A DNA stretch of 35,908 bases from assembly GCA_021604845.1 (NCBI GenBank), contig BQJT01000017.1, positions 1-35,908 of the forward strand. Direction: 5' to 3'. Shown here piece by piece: positions 9,201 through 15,788 of this stretch (positions are counted from its first letter, which is position 1; each line of letters starts with the position of its first letter). Made by a program: the position numbers and the translations under genes. The notes under the pieces were generated by a model. That model saw only the letters and a list, made by a program, of their open reading frames with translations, was not told the DNA's origin and made no database searches. The stretch is from Cyclobacteriaceae bacterium (GTDB taxonomy: Bacteria; Bacteroidota; Bacteroidia; Cytophagales; Cyclobacteriaceae).

Positions 9201-9621
9201 TATCTTCCAGGGTTGCGGTAACCTTCATCTGATGATTTTCCTTAAATCTTCGGGCTGTTTCCTTTACCACGGCAAAGGACTGAGGAAGTACTTCCATCAA
9301 TACTTCTTCCAGGGTCTCATTCCGGTTTTCCTCTAAAGCATCGATGTCCTTGAAAACCTGCTCCTTCTCGTGTATGTCCAGATCAGGGTTGTCAGCCACT
9401 TTCTGGTTCAAAGCAGCGATTTCAGCGTCAATAGAGGCCAAGCCGTTGGCAATTTGTTCCCGGATCTTGGCAGTCTCAGCTCTTAACTCATCATCACTTA
9501 TAGAAGAATATGTTTGATATACCTGATTGATTTCCCCTACATAGGGGAAAACTTTCTTTATATCTTTATCTGATTTGGTTCCAAAGACCTTAGCTATACT
9601 TTTGCTAACAAAATCTAACAT
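6262..9621 (-). CDS. secA: Preprotein translocase ATPase SecA
   Basis: This motor ATPase drives unfolded preproteins through the SecYEG channel. The 1119 residues include the Walker A ATGEGKT (G198-T202), the DEVDSVLIDDARTPLIISG block, the arginine-finger/helicase segment MAGRGTDIKL, QLRGRSGRQGDPG and the helical scaffold and wing domains. It is longer than the ~900-residue E. coli protein because of an extra segment in the preprotein-binding region (from about residue 340 to 460), a feature I associate with Bacteroidota SecA. The C-terminus ends NNNRCVLLEE, without the usual CxCxSGKKxKxCC zinc site. ATG at 9621 is chosen over the TTG two codons upstream because MLDFVSK matches the family start. 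It is followed by the SPOR lipoprotein gene, which overlaps it by 22 bp. Confidence 0.97.
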   Translation of the reverse strand: MLDFVSKSIAKVFGTKSDKDIKKVFPYVGEINQVYQTYSSISDDELRAETAKIREQIANGLASIDAEIAALNQKVADNPDLDIHEKEQVFKDIDALEENRNETLEEVLMEVLPQSFAVVKETARRFKENHQMKVTATLEDKAMASKCDNVEIQGDYAIWHNKWIAGGNEITWDMLHYDVQLIGGIVLHQGKIAEMATGEGKTLVATLPAFLNALADRGVHIVTVNDYLAKRDCEWMAPIFQFHGLTVDCIDKHQPNSEERRRAYQAHITYGTNNEFGFDYLRDNMARDPKELVQRKHHFTMVDEVDSVLIDDARTPLIISGPIPRGDEHEFYDLKPRIAKLVDAQKKLVSQYLIDAKKKIASNDEKDGGLALFRSYRGLPKHKPLIKYLSETGIRQVLQKTENFYLQDNQKMMPEADEPLYFTIDEKNNNIELTERGIDLITGEGEDPKFFIMPDIGEEIAALENDESLEEKDLLVRKEDLIRDYSEKAQRIHSTNQLLKAYTLFEKDVEYILVDGKIKIVDEQTGRVMEGRRYSDGLHQAIEAKENVKVEDATQTYATITLQNYFRMYHKLAGMTGTAETEAGEFWEIYKLDVVVIPTNEPIVRDDRQDKVFKTVREKFNAVAAEIDELTKQGRPVLVGTTSVEISELLSRMLSLRNIEHQVLNAKQHQREAEVVASAGKPGNVTIATNMAGRGTDIKLTKESKGAGGLAIIGTERHESRRVDRQLRGRSGRQGDPGSSQFFVSLEDNLMRLFGSDRIAKLMDRMGLEEGEVIQHSMITKSIERAQKKVEENNFAIRKRLLEYDDVMNSQREVIYKRRRNALFGDRLQLDIMNMIYDTCEDIVLNTTTSEDYDGFKLSVLSVLAMDHQISKDEFLKIDPPVLSEQLYQAAYDRYRSKNKSISEKAYPIFQNIQKERGATIENIVVPFTDRKKQIGVVTNLEKNIQDKCNELIISMEKMVTLAFIDQAWKEHLREMDDLKQSVQNAVYEQKDPLLIYKFEAFELFKAFLAKVNEDTNSFLMHADLPVQEPNEVQEARTPRSRQRLQESKAASDSLLSGRGPDTRNRPPAEKTMPVKSNKVAGRNERVTVQYADGNIKKDVKFKTVEDDINNNRCVLLEE

Positions 9622-9739
9622 GGTCAAAAATGTTAATTTCTTAAATTTAAGCGGAAATTAAGTAATACTGAAGGTAGGGAACAAAAAGTGTACTAGGTTC
9701 CTCTGTATGACAAATTGGCCGGAGATCACTTTCTGAGCG

Positions 9740-10513
9740 CTAATATTGAATTATTCCTTCAAATACTTTCTCTGCCGGCCCGCTTAAGTATACCTCCGTG
9801 TAACCTTTATCAGGGGTTTTTATGAATGATACCTGCAAATCACCCCCTGCTGCGCTGATATTTACCGGACTCTCAAAACCTTGAGCGGCCATTACCAGCG
9901 CCACTGCAGTAACACCGGTACCACAGGATAAAGTCTCATCTTCCACACCTCGCTCATAGGTCCTAACCAAAACCTGCCCGTTTTTGGGTTGTACAAAGTT
10001 GACATTAGTCCCCCCTGGCAGAAACCTGGGGTTATTGCGGATTGTTCTTCCCTCTTTGACCACATCAACATTAGCCAGTTCTTTGACCAATGTAACATAG
10101 TGTGGCGACCCGGTATCAACAAAGTAGTCTTCCTCTGTTTTCAACAAAGTATCTACATTATGCATCTTTATTCGAATCTGTTCTCCCTGTATTTGCCCTT
10201 CATGTAACCCGTCCACTGCCATAAATTTGCAGGATGCACTAACAATACCCAGAGACTCGGCAAATCGAACCGCACACCTGCTGCCATTGCCACACAAGCT
10301 TTGGGTGCCATCAGGGTTGAAATACACCATTTCAAAATCATAATCGGGATGGTCGCGGATTAAAATAACCCCATCAGCGCCAATACCAAATTTTCGGTCG
10401 CACCACCTACTGATCAAATCGATCCGCGACAGATCAAACCCGTTCATACGATCGTCGATCATAATGAAGTCGTTTCCGGTTCCCTGGTACTTATGAAAAT
10501 TTATTTCTGGCAT
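9740..10513 (-). CDS. dapF: Diaminopimelate epimerase
   Basis: It interconverts LL- and meso-diaminopimelate, the last step before meso-DAP enters lysine synthesis and peptidoglycan. Both catalytic cysteines are present: C74 in SLCGNGSRC and C197 in ETLSCGTGVTAVAL. Other conserved blocks are KYQGTGNDFIMID at the start, YFNPDGT, and GSPHYV. The length of 257 is normal. The ATG at 10513 is the first codon of the conserved N-terminal strand. The gene lies 118 bp upstream of secA on the same strand and 54 bp downstream of the Dabb gene. No separate promoter or terminator was recognised in the gap before secA. Nothing is missing from the active site. Confidence 0.96.
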   Translation of the reverse strand: MPEINFHKYQGTGNDFIMIDDRMNGFDLSRIDLISRWCDRKFGIGADGVILIRDHPDYDFEMVYFNPDGTQSLCGNGSRCAVRFAESLGIVSASCKFMAVDGLHEGQIQGEQIRIKMHNVDTLLKTEEDYFVDTGSPHYVTLVKELANVDVVKEGRTIRNNPRFLPGGTNVNFVQPKNGQVLVRTYERGVEDETLSCGTGVTAVALVMAAQGFESPVNISAAGGDLQVSFIKTPDKGYTEVYLSGPAEKVFEGIIQY

Positions 10514-10567
10514 ACATTTACAAAGATAGACTACCTCCAGCTCAATAGATGAAATTAGCGCTGATTT

Positions 10568-10876
10568 CTAATCGGTCCGCGAATAGTCATATACCTGAAC
10601 CTTTTCCCATAATGACCCGCACTCCTCTACAAACTTCAGATGTACTGGATGTGTCTGATAAATTTCATGATCCTTCACAGAATCGAATGTAGTATAGTAG
10701 GCAAATGTAAAGCTGTGGTCAACCACATCCCGGGCAGCGGTGACTGCAGGGGTTCCAATATGGCCTGAGCTTATATTTTCGATGGTCAACAGGGAATGTA
10801 GTCCTTTTAACAATTTTGTACGGGCCTCGCTGCTTTTAGGATCTTTCAGCCAGAAGTATACTTGGTGTGTTAACAT
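10568..10876 (-). CDS. Dabb (stress-responsive alpha/beta barrel) domain protein
   Basis: This small soluble protein has 102 residues and a single Dabb fold. Typical features are the opening strand MLTHQVYFWLKD, the central strand HSFTFAYYTTFDSVKDHEIYQTHPVHLKF with the conserved YxxHPxH pattern, and a final strand VQVYDYS. Such proteins form dimeric ferredoxin-like barrels; some are stress-induced, others are cyclases or monooxygenase-like enzymes. No substrate can be inferred. The ATG at 10876 sits after an AT-rich leader. It is on the same strand as, and upstream of, dapF. It lies downstream of the ribosomal operon terminator, so it probably has its own promoter, which I could not identify. 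Confidence 0.85.
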   Translation of the reverse strand: MLTHQVYFWLKDPKSSEARTKLLKGLHSLLTIENISSGHIGTPAVTAARDVVDHSFTFAYYTTFDSVKDHEIYQTHPVHLKFVEECGSLWEKVQVYDYSRTD

Positions 10877-11022
10877 TTGTTTATTAATAATTAAAAATGA
10901 ACAGTAGGCAATTTAAAGCAATCCGTAGTTTTTTTATGCACCCGGTTATAACACTTTCACTGCTTTCCTTTAAATAGTTTCTCTGTTCAATTGTTCGGCT
11001 CTTCTGTGGTGGTACCGGGATC

Positions 11023-11053
11023 AAAAAAAAGGCCTGCTTTTATCAAACAGGCC
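11023..11053 (-). terminator. Rho-independent terminator of the rpsP-rimM-trmD-rplS operon
   Basis: On the minus strand, GGCCTG (11053-11048) pairs with CAGGCC (11036-11031). An inner TTT/AAA extension and a 4-base loop follow one bulged base, and eight T residues come after (11030-11023). It lies 24 bp after the rplS stop codon and is the clearest terminator in the window. Confidence 0.85.
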
Positions 11054-11077
11054 CATGATCTATAATAATTATCTAAC

Positions 11078-11431
11078 TTAGATTTTCTCCTTAATACGTG
11101 CAGCTTTACCTTGTTTTCCACGTAGATAATAGAGTCTGGCCCTTCTGACTTTTCCCTTTCTGATCACTTCTATCTTATCCAGATTGGGGCTTAAAATGGG
11201 GAAAATTCGTTCAATCCCGATTCCATTGGAAACCTTTCTTACAGTGAAGGTCTCTCCGTTGGTGTTGGTATTTTTCCGCTGGATTACCGTTCCGCGAAAT
11301 TGCTGTACCCGCTCTTTATTTCCTTCACGGATTCTAACGTGTACGTTTACGGTGTCGCCTGCTTTAAAATCAGCATACTTACTTCGCGCTTCAGCGTATG
11401 TAGCTTCTACCAGTTTAATAAGATCACTCAT
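11078..11431 (-). CDS. rplS: Large ribosomal subunit protein bL19
   Basis: L19 sits at the 30S-50S interface and helps shape the aminoacyl-tRNA site. The 117 residues show the family pattern: [26 protein letters not shown], then [30 protein letters not shown], and the basic end [22 protein letters not shown]. Length and ATG start are normal. It is the last gene of the conserved rpsP-rimM-trmD-rplS order and is followed by a strong terminator. It is separated from trmD by 219 bp, mostly a heptamer repeat array, which is a longer gap than usual for this operon. Confidence 0.97.
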   Translation of the reverse strand: MSDLIKLVEATYAEARSKYADFKAGDTVNVHVRIREGNKERVQQFRGTVIQRKNTNTNGETFTVRKVSNGIGIERIFPILSPNLDKIEVIRKGKVRRARLYYLRGKQGKAARIKEKI

Positions 11432-11513
11432 GTCACTTGCTTGAAAAATTGGACTGCAAATATAGGAAGATAATTGTTAATTTGAAATTATGAATTTGAA
11501 ATTATGAATTACT

Positions 11514-11632
11514 GAGCATGGAGCATGGAGCATGGAGCATGGAGCATGGAGCATGGAGCATGGAGCATGGAGCTTGGAGCTTGGAGCTTGGAGCTTGGAG
11601 CTTGGAGCAGGGAGCAGGGAGCAGGGAGCAAG
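11514..11632. repeat. Heptamer tandem array, 17 copies in three sequence blocks
   Basis: Seventeen 7-bp units run without interruption: GAGCATG x8 (11514-11569), GAGCTTG x5 (11570-11604), GAGCAGG x3 (11605-11625) and one GAGCAAG (11626-11632). The next eight bases, GCTCCATG (11633-11640), are the reverse complement of CATGGAGC, which occurs repeatedly inside the array, so a hairpin can form. The array fills most of the gap between trmD and rplS. Clean block substitution suggests recent slippage expansion. Confidence 0.95.
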
Positions 11633-11650
11633 GCTCCATGATCTGAGATT

Positions 11651-12331
11651 CTACATCTGTGATCCACTTTCGGGTCTTCGTTCCTTGGTTCGCTTTAAAG
11701 ACTGTTCAAACCTCCACTTTTCGATTTGATCCTGATGACCACTCAATAGTATCGATGGCACGGTCATTCCCCTGAAATCAGCGGGACGGGTATAAACAGG
11801 AGGTGCCACCAGTCCATCCTGAAAAGAATCGGATAAAGCGCTACTCTCATCAGAAAGTACGCCCGGTATAAGTCGAATAATGGCATCGCTTAAAACCGCT
11901 GCCGGAAGTTCCCCTCCTGATAGTACATAGTCCCCAATACTTACTTCCCTGGTAATGAAATGCTGTCTTAGTCTTTCATCTATTCCTTTATAGTGGCCAC
12001 AAAGGATAATTATATTAGTCAGTAAACTAAGTTCATTAGCGGTGGATTGTTGTAAAGGATCTCCATCAGGGCTCATATAAATCACTTCCTGATATTCACA
12101 GGTTTCTTTTAATTGCTCCAGACAATTCACTATAGGCTCAATCATCAATACCATACCCGCACCTCCTCCGTAAGCATAGTCATCTACGGTACGGTGCCTG
12201 GTAACGGAATAATCCCGAAGATTATGAATATTGAGTGTCACCAGCCCCTTATCCTGGGCTCGCTGTACTATAGAATGGTTGAGAAAACTTTCAAGCAGCT
12301 CTGGTAGAACAGTGATAATATCTATTCGCAT
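11651..12331 (-). CDS. trmD: tRNA (guanine-N1-)-methyltransferase
   Basis: TrmD methylates G37 next to the anticodon using S-adenosylmethionine, preventing +1 frameshifts. The 226 residues include the opening [29 protein letters not shown], the SAM-binding trefoil-knot segments [11 protein letters not shown] and [13 protein letters not shown], and the C-terminal [13 protein letters not shown]. Its length is close to the usual 225-250. The ATG at 12331 is the conserved start. It lies between rimM and rplS in the ribosomal operon. Both flanking gaps contain tandem repeats: an octamer array upstream and a heptamer array downstream. Confidence 0.97.
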   Translation of the reverse strand: MRIDIITVLPELLESFLNHSIVQRAQDKGLVTLNIHNLRDYSVTRHRTVDDYAYGGGAGMVLMIEPIVNCLEQLKETCEYQEVIYMSPDGDPLQQSTANELSLLTNIIILCGHYKGIDERLRQHFITREVSIGDYVLSGGELPAAVLSDAIIRLIPGVLSDESSALSDSFQDGLVAPPVYTRPADFRGMTVPSILLSGHQDQIEKWRFEQSLKRTKERRPESGSQM

Positions 12332-12398
12332 ACTGTCTGGAATATATAATTCTTCTAATTGGGCAATTTACAAAGGAAATCATGGTAATGCCTGGGCC

Positions 12399-12494
12399 AA
12401 CTCAACAACTCATCAAATCACCAACTCAACAACTCACTAACTCACTAACTCATCAACTCAACAACTCATCAAATCAACAACTCAACAACTCATA
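12399..12494. repeat. Degenerate octamer tandem array, 12 copies
   Basis: Twelve consecutive 8-bp units fit AAnTCAnn. Most are AACTCAAC, AACTCATC or AACTCACT, with AAATCACC and AAATCAAC as variants and AACTCATA last. The array fills most of the 166-bp gap between rimM and trmD, ending 3 bp before the rimM stop codon. It would be transcribed as a GU-rich leader (GUUGAGUU-like units) ahead of trmD. Confidence 0.92.
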
Positions 12495-12497
12495 ATG

Positions 12498-13031
12498 CTA
12501 TTGGTTCAGGTATACGTCCAATAATCCATCTGGCAAGCTTACATTAACATCCTGCTGATCCCTGCTAATCTTTAATACAATTTCATCTGTAAATGGAATT
12601 AACACTTCATAGCCCTGGTATTCCATCACCAGTAATATCTGGGGAGATTGTAAGTTCACCGAAGCAACTGTGCCAAGTAACCCCAACTTGGTGTCTGTAA
12701 CTGACCAACCCACCAGCTCATGATAATAAAACTCATCACCGTGTAACTGTGGCAGCTGTTCCAGGGGAAGATATAACGCAGCGCCAACCAGTTTTCTGGC
12801 CTGATCCTTTGAAGTTATTTCTTCGAATCGGACCACTGCTTTGAGCCCATTCAACTTAATTTCCTGTATAAAAAAAGGAATCAGTGTCTTCCCTCCCTTT
12901 GGAAGTAAAAATACTGATTCCAAATCTCTGTAATGTGTTGGCCGGTCAGAATCAAGTAGGATATGCACTGCCCCTGAAATTCCGTAGGTACCGGTAACAT
13001 AGCCCAACTCAAAACAAGCATCAATCTTCAC
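12498..13031 (-). CDS. rimM: 16S rRNA processing/maturation factor RimM
   Basis: RimM helps mature the 3' domain of 16S rRNA and binds ribosomal protein S19. The 177 residues have an N-terminal RimM barrel starting ELGYVTGTYGISGAVHI and a C-terminal PRC-barrel region with FYYHELVGWSVTD, LGLLGTV and VLIPFTDEIVLKI. The start is GTG at 13031; there is no in-frame ATG between the conserved N-terminus and the upstream gene. It begins 14 bp after the rpsP stop, so it is co-transcribed. Length is normal. Confidence 0.94.
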   Translation of the reverse strand: MKIDACFELGYVTGTYGISGAVHILLDSDRPTHYRDLESVFLLPKGGKTLIPFFIQEIKLNGLKAVVRFEEITSKDQARKLVGAALYLPLEQLPQLHGDEFYYHELVGWSVTDTKLGLLGTVASVNLQSPQILLVMEYQGYEVLIPFTDEIVLKISRDQQDVNVSLPDGLLDVYLNQ

Positions 13032-13045
13032 GATGCCACTGATTG

Positions 13046-14056
13046 CTATTCCTCTTCGTCCGTGGAAGCCTGCTCTTCTTCAGCAGCATCAGCAGTTTCA
13101 GTTTCTGACGATGCCTCTTCAGAGGCTGCTTCCGGTACTTTTGCCGCTGCGGAAGCAGTAACCTGTTCTTTATCCTCAGTTGCCTGGTTTTCGCTAGTTT
13201 CTTCTGCCACTGGTGCTGGAGTTTTATCAGCAGAGGTTTGTTCCGGAGCAGTTGCCGTTTCGGCCGGCGCTTCCTTCTGGGCTTCTGCCGGGGCTTCCTG
13301 CTTAACTTCGGCTACTGTTTCCTCTTCAACTTCGGCAGGCGCTTCCTGCTTGGCTTCTGCTGGTGCTTCTTCCTTGGCTTCGGCTGGCGCTTCCTGCTTG
13401 GCTTCGGCTACTGCTTGTTCTTCCGCTGGCTTTTCAGCGGCTGTTTCTTCATCTGCGGGTTTTTCATCGGCCTGGTCAGCGTTTTTTGCAGGCTCGGCCA
13501 CTGCTGGTGGTGCCTCTTCTGATGCAACCGTCTCCCCTTCCTTAACAGCGGCGTCTTGAACGCTCTCCGGCTCATCAGCCTGCGCGGCGGCAACAGCGGC
13601 TGCAGCTTTACTCTTAATCGCTTCGACTCTGGCTTCTTTAACCTTGCGTTCGGCCTCCAGTCTTTCTTTTGCCTTATTAACCTGGTGCTGTTCTAACTTT
13701 TCTACTTTTGCAGTTATCTTAGCTTCCTTCTCTTTCATCCAGGCTTCCAGTTTCTTGTCCGCTTCTTCCTGGGTGATAGCTCCCTTGTTGACTCCTATTT
13801 GAAGGTGCTTCTTTAGCATTACTCCCCGGTACGATAGAATCGCCCGTACTGTATCGGTTGGCTGGGCTCCTTTCATAACCCAATCAAATGCCCTGTCATC
13901 CTTCAATTCAATGGACGCTGGGTTTGTGTTGGGATTATAAGTCCCGATTTTTTCAATGAACCGACCATCTCGTGGTGCTCTGGCGTCTGTTACGACCACG
14001 TCGTAGAGTGCCAATTTCTTGCGTCCTCGACGCGTTAATCTGATTTTTACAGCCAT
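13046..14056 (-). CDS. rpsP: Small ribosomal subunit protein bS16 with a very long acidic Ala/Glu-rich tail
   Basis: Residues 1 to ~80 are ordinary S16: [24 protein letters not shown], then [16 protein letters not shown] and a segment around [21 protein letters not shown]16 is needed for 30S assembly. S16 is normally 80-90 residues; Bacteroidota versions often have an extension, but here the protein reaches 336. Residues ~85-165 are charged and probably a helix or coiled coil ([18 protein letters not shown]). Beyond that the chain is low-complexity Glu/Ala/Pro/Thr, with 8-residue repeats of the type QEAPAEAK encoded by a 24-bp DNA repeat, and ends in TDEEE. The tail is predicted disordered and strongly acidic, unusual for an rRNA-binding protein. 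It is the first gene of the operon, with a -7 element at 14100-14107. Confidence 0.95.
   Translation of the reverse strand: MAVKIRLTRRGRKKLALYDVVVTDARAPRDGRFIEKIGTYNPNTNPASIELKDDRAFDWVMKGAQPTDTVRAILSYRGVMLKKHLQIGVNKGAITQEEADKKLEAWMKEKEAKITAKVEKLEQHQVNKAKERLEAERKVKEARVEAIKSKAAAAVAAAQADEPESVQDAAVKEGETVASEEAPPAVAEPAKNADQADEKPADEETAAEKPAEEQAVAEAKQEAPAEAKEEAPAEAKQEAPAEVEEETVAEVKQEAPAEAQKEAPAETATAPEQTSADKTPAPVAEETSENQATEDKEQVTASAAAKVPEAASEEASSETETADAAEEEQASTDEEE
13266..13409. repeat. In-frame 24-bp tandem repeat inside rpsP, six units
   Basis: Six units of exactly 24 bp start at 13266, 13290, 13314, 13338, 13362 and 13386. Most plus-strand units share a core of the form GGCGCTTCCTGCTTGGCTTC. As they are multiples of three, each encodes eight residues of the S16 tail (QEAPAEAK-like), and gain or loss of a unit would keep the frame. 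The third unit is the most diverged. Confidence 0.85.
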
Positions 14057-14099
14057 TTTTTTGTTTTACTTTGTGGATCTCGTCCGTTTTTTAGGATTG

Positions 14100-14107
14100 C
14101 AAAGGTA
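14100..14107 (-). promoter_or_regulatory. Bacteroidota promoter for the rpsP operon
   Basis: On the minus strand this is TACCTTTG, an exact match to TAnnTTTG, 43 bp upstream of the rpsP ATG. A TTTC at 14130-14127, 19 bp upstream, resembles the -33 TTTG box. Confidence 0.6.
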
Positions 14108-14523
14108 GTGTTTATATCGGTTATATGAAAGTATCGGTATTAATATAAAATATACCTTGGAGCAGGGCCCCACAGGATGCTTAATTTTCAAGAAACCTCA
14201 TGAATTCGGGTAACCTCAGATTCTGGTACTCCATACCATCGCGGGTTCGAAAATAATGATTTAATGGGAGATGATAATCGTAGTCAGAAACCAGAGTGGG
14301 TTGTTTGGCTAGCCTGAATAAAACTCATGGCTGAAAAATTTCCACAGAGTGAGGAAGGTATTCCCCAGTAAGATCAAATCCAATTATTCGGAGTTACCCT
14401 GAAAATGTACTGGAAACCGCCCTTCCTGAGCAACAAAGGGCCTATTAACTTTTTATCAACCAGCCGTAAAGTTTGGACAGGTTTTTGGAACCAACAACAT
14501 CATTACTTTACACATGCTCATCA
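14108..14523. other. Divergent intergenic region with no recognised gene
   Basis: This ~415-bp stretch separates the rpsP promoter from the HPt gene. I see no ORF with coding character, RNA gene or strong terminator. A 12-mer, CTTGGAGCAGGG at 14156-14167, is identical to part of the heptamer array near 11600, perhaps a remnant or coincidence. A plus-strand promoter for the HPt gene should lie near 14470-14510. TTTG at 14472-14475 followed by TACTTTAC is a weak candidate. Confidence 0.4.
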
Positions 14524-15051
14524 ATGGAATCACTTAGAGGGTTAATACAAAATTGGACCAAGTCCCGAGAGGCGAACAACTCTTCTCCTCTATCGGAAAC
14601 TGAAGAATCCCAACATCCCCACATTTCATACGACCTGGCGGACTTAAAACAGCTAGCTAACCAGGATACTGCCTGCGTCATTCAATTGCTGCAACTATTT
14701 CTAAACCATGCCGAAAATGACTTCAATATTTTAGGCAAAGCAGCTGATCAAAAAAATTGGAACGCTGTTGCAGCCAAGGCTCATAAACTTATTCCAGGAT
14801 GCCAATATTTGCACCTTAACCATTTAGTGGAAATACTACAACAGCTTGAAAGTACCCTGAAAGATCAACCAGCTTCCGGTAACACCAGAGAGCAGTTGGC
14901 TAGCAATGCACAAGAAACTTTTGCTCGGGTCAAGCCTTTGATCAAAGCTGAACTGGCAGCTTTAATCAAATCCCAGCCTGGTAATGATAACCCTGGTAAT
15001 ACCAGCAGCAAAAAATTATTAAATACACTAATCGATTCGCATAATTTTTAA
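14524..15051 (+). CDS. Histidine-phosphotransfer (HPt) domain protein
   Basis: This soluble protein of 175 residues appears to carry a phosphoryl group between response regulators. The HPt helix pair is visible in LADLKQLANQDTACVIQLLQ and NAVAAKAHKLIPGCQYLHLN. H87 in the AxAHKLIPGC motif is the likely phosphorylated residue (family consensus AHxLKG), followed by the amphipathic helix HLVEILQQLESTL. No kinase, receiver or membrane segment is present. I chose ATG at 14524; the frame extends upstream to a TTG at 14473, but those 17 residues have no family match. It lies 11 bp before a stand-alone receiver gene, so the two probably form a phosphorelay pair whose kinase is encoded elsewhere. Confidence 0.75.
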   Translation: MESLRGLIQNWTKSREANNSSPLSETEESQHPHISYDLADLKQLANQDTACVIQLLQLFLNHAENDFNILGKAADQKNWNAVAAKAHKLIPGCQYLHLNHLVEILQQLESTLKDQPASGNTREQLASNAQETFARVKPLIKAELAALIKSQPGNDNPGNTSSKKLLNTLIDSHNF

Positions 15052-15062
15052 TTCATGAAATA

Positions 15063-15494
15063 ATGGAAACAAATGAGATTAAGATAGTAATTGTTGAAGA
15101 TGACCACTTCTATGGTGAACTTCTGAGAAAGTACGTCACCCAGGTAGTTGAAGGCATCTTTCCGCATTACAGCGGAATCGTCAGGCACCACATTTCCGCA
15201 CCGGAATGTGTGGAGAATCTTGACCGCGATACCCGGCTCTTTATTTTGGACTATAATTTAACTGGAGAGGGGGACTCCGGGCAGACCACAGGAGTAGATC
15301 TTTTAGAAATTGTAAAAGAAGAATGCCCCACAGCCCAGGTAATTGTAGTAACCCAACATAGTGATTTTGCCACAATTAATAAATTTGCCCGTCTGGGAGC
15401 GGATCGATACATCTTGAAAGACCAGGATACTCCATTGAAGATCACTGCGGCATTGCGGCAGCTATTGGAACAAAAACCAGTGTCAACTCTTTGA
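15063..15494 (+). CDS. Stand-alone response-regulator receiver domain protein
   Basis: The 143 residues form one receiver domain and nothing else. The acidic pair D13-D14 (IVEDDHF), the phosphorylation site D63 (FILDYN), the switch residue T97 (VVTQHS) and the conserved lysine K119 (YILKDQD) are all present. An insertion after D63 (GEGDSGQTTGVD) lengthens the beta3-alpha3 loop. With no output domain it should act by protein contact, for example by docking to the HPt protein encoded 11 bp upstream or to an effector. It is probably translated from the same mRNA as the HPt gene. Confidence 0.9.
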   Translation: METNEIKIVIVEDDHFYGELLRKYVTQVVEGIFPHYSGIVRHHISAPECVENLDRDTRLFILDYNLTGEGDSGQTTGVDLLEIVKEECPTAQVIVVTQHSDFATINKFARLGADRYILKDQDTPLKITAALRQLLEQKPVSTL

Positions 15495-15496
15495 CC

Positions 15497-15727
15497 CTAA
15501 GCAGCCTGTATATGAATGTCCCAGGCGGAGCCTGGGGCAATTATGCCTTTACCGTCAAACGGTAAAGTCACTTTACTACATGGCTTACGGAGATGATCTT
15601 TCGGAATTTCGAACCCGGTCCGGCGTTGTACAAATTCGTGAAGGCCTATCACTTGCGTCATTTTATTTTTCCTGCTGGCTCTAAGATCCCCGCCAAACTT
15701 TTCATTTATATATTCGCTATTCCGCAT
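15497..15727 (-). CDS. Possible small ORF of unknown function (weak)
   Basis: A 76-residue frame from an ATG at 15727 ends 2 bp past the receiver-gene stop, on the opposite strand. It is basic at the start and contains MTQVIGLHEFVQRRTGF and TLPFDGKGIIAPGSAWD; I recognise no family. Two perfect hairpins (15520-15536 and 15548-15566) lie within its 3' half and encode LPFDGK and PGSAWD. No promoter was found upstream of it. It may be a real small gene, a decayed fragment of one, or chance. Confidence 0.25.
   Translation of the reverse strand: MRNSEYINEKFGGDLRASRKNKMTQVIGLHEFVQRRTGFEIPKDHLRKPCSKVTLPFDGKGIIAPGSAWDIHIQAA
15520..15566. repeat. Two adjacent perfect hairpins
   Basis: CCCAGGC (15520-15526) pairs with GCCTGGG (15530-15536) across a 3-base loop. 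Eleven bases later TTTACCGT (15548-15555) pairs with ACGGTAAA (15559-15566) across a 3-base loop. Neither is followed by a T-run on the plus strand, so a standard terminator is unlikely, though they sit 25-70 bp after the receiver stop codon. Confidence 0.8.
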
Positions 15728-15757
15728 ATACGATTTTTCATTGTAGCTCCCGTTTCC

Positions 15758-15765
15758 TACCTTTG
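15758..15765 (+). promoter_or_regulatory. Bacteroidota promoter for sucA
   Basis: TACCTTTG is an exact -7 match, 23 bp upstream of the sucA ATG. TTTT at 15735-15738, with 19 bp spacing, approximates the -33 TTTG. The short distance implies a brief 5' leader. Confidence 0.65.
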
Positions 15766-15788
15766 ACTTAGTCTACATTTTCCCAGCC

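Noticed and set aside
11532-11729. 65-residue frame starting in the heptamer array
   Set aside because: Low-complexity translation of the repeats running antisense into trmD.
11514-12494. Possible CRISPR array
   Set aside because: Units are 7-8 bp with no spacers and no cas genes; they are simple tandem repeats.
13062-13559. 165-residue plus-strand frame through the rpsP tail
   Set aside because: It is the Ser/Ala-rich shadow of the repetitive S16 tail, kept open by the 24-bp repeat; no start signal or family.
14241-14252. GCGGGTTCGAAA, resembling a tRNA T-loop
   Set aside because: No complementary 3' stem, anticodon arm or acceptor stem can be built around it.
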